The notes beneath the pieces are model-generated. The model was not told where the DNA came from. It worked only from the letters and a program-made list of their open reading frames with translations, and searched no databases. A stretch of 64,000 nt of DNA, from the NCBI GenBank assembly GCA_963779225.1, contig CAVZWW010000003.1:1054001-1118000 (forward strand), written 5' to 3'. The DNA is from CAVPCZ01 sp963779225. Lineage in GTDB: Bacteria; Bacteroidota; Ignavibacteria; UBA10030; UBA6906. Positions 62,583-64,000 of this stretch are shown in pieces (the first letter of the stretch is position 1; each line of letters opens with the position of its first letter). Both the position numbers and the translations under genes were made by a program.

Positions 62583-63422
62583 ATGATACGATATGTGTGT
62601 AACGGTCTTTTGTTGGCCTTCGTGGGGGGAATCGGTCTTTTCGGGTTGTCGGGATGCGACAGTGAGGGTGACATTCTCACGCCCACGGAACTGGCGCCGC
62701 CGACTGACTTCCGGGCAGCCTCTGGAGACGGAAGGGTGTTTCTTGCCTGGACCGCCTCACCCGATGTTGGGTCAAGCGATTTTGCCGGCTACCGGATCGT
62801 GACGACAACCCCTTCGAACACCGTGATTGACAGCACGAATACGACGTCAACGGCAACTTCAGACACCGTGTCCGGCCTTGTCAACGGTGGAATCTATACG
62901 TTTTCCATACAATCCGTAAAAAGCAACGGTTCCCTGAGTGAGAAAGTGACTCTTCAATGGGGACCGACCGTACGCTACGGGTTCCAGAGTCTGTATGAAT
63001 ATGAATCGAGCGAGCCCTCCGGGCTCCAGTTCGCGCCCGGGCAGCGGTTCAGCTTTATACTCGCGAATCAACCCTTCATCGATCTTTGGATAGATGGACG
63101 TTCCGGTGCCACGCCTCTGCTGAAAAGTCCGGACGACTTTGTTCCCAGCACCGGATGGCGGCGCACCCTGTTTGTGGAAACAACCGCTTCAAGCTTTGAT
63201 GAAGTCGTTGTTGTGCCGGGTGTCTCAGCGTTTCGTTCAACACCCGGACTGACGATTGTGTCAGGGAAAGTCTATTTTGCCATTACGGCAAACGGCAACT
63301 ATGTAAAGTTCAGAGTGGAGTCTCCTGGAGTCCGGGTGGATCCGGCGAACAACAAACGTTATGTCAATATTACTGTTGCCTACAATTCCGGAACCGGCCA
63401 TTGGGCGAAAATATCACCGTAA
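62583..63422 (+). CDS. Fibronectin type III lipoprotein
   Basis: The protein has 279 residues with a lipobox (LFGLSGC) near residue 25. Residues 38-120 form a fibronectin type III domain (APPTDFRAASGDGRVFLAWT, then GYRIVTTTP and GGIYTFSIQSVKSNGSLSE). The rest is an all-beta region without a known motif. Surface-exposed binding is plausible. AAAGGAGC precedes the start. Confidence 0.8.
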   Translation: MIRYVCNGLLLAFVGGIGLFGLSGCDSEGDILTPTELAPPTDFRAASGDGRVFLAWTASPDVGSSDFAGYRIVTTTPSNTVIDSTNTTSTATSDTVSGLVNGGIYTFSIQSVKSNGSLSEKVTLQWGPTVRYGFQSLYEYESSEPSGLQFAPGQRFSFILANQPFIDLWIDGRSGATPLLKSPDDFVPSTGWRRTLFVETTASSFDEVVVVPGVSAFRSTPGLTIVSGKVYFAITANGNYVKFRVESPGVRVDPANNKRYVNITVAYNSGTGHWAKISP

Positions 63423-63561
63423 CGGGCGAGAGCGATACCACGGGCGTCGGCGGAAGATGCAGGTTTACACGTGATGCGGGTTTTCACAGTAGATTGGTAG
63501 CAGTGGTGTTCAAGACGTGGAATCTCCCGGCAAATGTCGAATTCATTCAGAGGAAGCGAAT

Positions 63562-64000
63562 ATGATCAAGGATGGTCGTAAGCGTGTGACCCTGGTTACC
63601 GGAATGCTCATGGCCGGCTCCTTGCTGTTCAGTGCGTGCAGCACCGTTCCGGTCACGGGAAGGCAGCAACTGAGTCTTGTCTCCAGTGCGGATATGCTCT
63701 CGATGAGCACCCAGCAGTACGACGAGTTCTTGAAAGCAAACACAGTTGTTCCCGCCGGAGACAGTCGAACAGCGATGGTGAAACATGTCGGAGGAAATAT
63801 CAAGTCTTCGGTTGAGCAATACTTCCGTCAGAATAATCTGTCGTTAAGTGGATACAGCTGGGAGTTCAACCTCGTCGATAACAAAGAGGCAAATGCGTGG
63901 TGCATGCCGGGCGGAAAAGTTGTGGTGTACACAGGTATCCTGCCGCTTACAGCCAACGAAATCGGCCTTGCGGTGGTGATGGGGCATGAGATTGCCCATG
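63562..64000 (+). CDS. M48-family metalloprotease lipoprotein, 3' truncated
   Basis: The frame from ATG 63562 (after AGAGGAAG) is open to the window end, giving the first 146 residues. A lipobox (SLLFSAC) is followed by VPVTGRQQLSLVSSADMLSM, the usual opening of LoiP/YcaL-like M48 proteases. The zinc motif HEIAH stands at the very end, after EIGLAVVMG. It would degrade misfolded proteins in the envelope. Confidence 0.92.
   Translation, partial: MIKDGRKRVTLVTGMLMAGSLLFSACSTVPVTGRQQLSLVSSADMLSMSTQQYDEFLKANTVVPAGDSRTAMVKHVGGNIKSSVEQYFRQNNLSLSGYSWEFNLVDNKEANAWCMPGGKVVVYTGILPLTANEIGLAVVMGHEIAH

Noticed and set aside
1..64000. CRISPR array, rRNA genes or replication origin
   Set aside because: I saw no regularly spaced short repeats, no rRNA-like stretches and no DnaA-box cluster with a replication gene in the window.

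Overview
The window is about 57% GC by eye and bacterial. The best lineage clue is the end of the gene at 669-3176, which carries the short motif YPNPFNPST and a type IX secretion (T9SS) C-terminal sorting domain. That style is typical of the Bacteroidota/Chlorobiota/Ignavibacteriota part of the FCB group. GH97, GH171 (NamZ), DUF4922 and a GH3-serine hydrolase fusion fit the same origin. I cannot name a species.

Region 1 (1-17.6 kb) is core-like and centred on peptidoglycan and sugar salvage. It holds a partial beta-propeller protein, a T9SS-exported amidase broken by three one-base shifts, an intact periplasmic amidase, a GNAT acetyltransferase, an AmpG-like muropeptide permease, a GT2 glycosyltransferase, a HIT-like DUF4922 protein, NamZ exo-N-acetylmuramidase (opposite strand), an amino-sugar kinase of the BadF family, a lipoprotein fusing NagZ-like GH3 to an AmiE-like serine hydrolase, an HD hydrolase and a GH97 glucosidase. 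Together these could trim murein outside the cytoplasm, import the pieces and phosphorylate the sugars.

Region 2 (17.8-31.3 kb) is accessory and partly decayed. After tRNA-Phe come a DUF932 gene with an extra N-terminal module, a pseudo-receiver, and a secreted TPR-CHAT protease. Around the protease lie a sigma factor, a membrane anti-sigma factor, a metallo-beta-lactamase-fold protein and a tiny proline-rich secreted peptide. An IS256 remnant and a shattered epimerase pseudogene follow. A 601-bp direct repeat, identical by eye, brackets this block at 20083-20683 and 29935-30535.

Region 3 (31.4-49.4 kb) has a Tat aldo/keto reductase, a membrane protein, a sulfatase, a CsbD stress protein, an SPFH protein, a 3057-residue cyclic beta-1,2-glucan synthase and a copper module (HMA-AraC regulator, CopZ, CopA).

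Region 4 (49.4-64 kb) looks like a general stress island: intact and decayed CsbD genes, several tiny membrane proteins, OmpA-type lipoproteins, an AI-2E transporter, a NarL-type regulator, LysE, an RNB ribonuclease and an M48 protease cut by the window end.

The most striking feature is a 58-60 bp regulatory element repeated eight times on the plus strand (18154, 34891, 49411, 53644, 54547, 56108, 59739, 60868). Each copy has a 33-nt conserved block, an 18-20 nt spacer and a GTATACT-like box, and lies upstream of a stress gene. It links the DUF932 gene of region 2 with regions 3 and 4 in one apparent regulon that I do not recognise.
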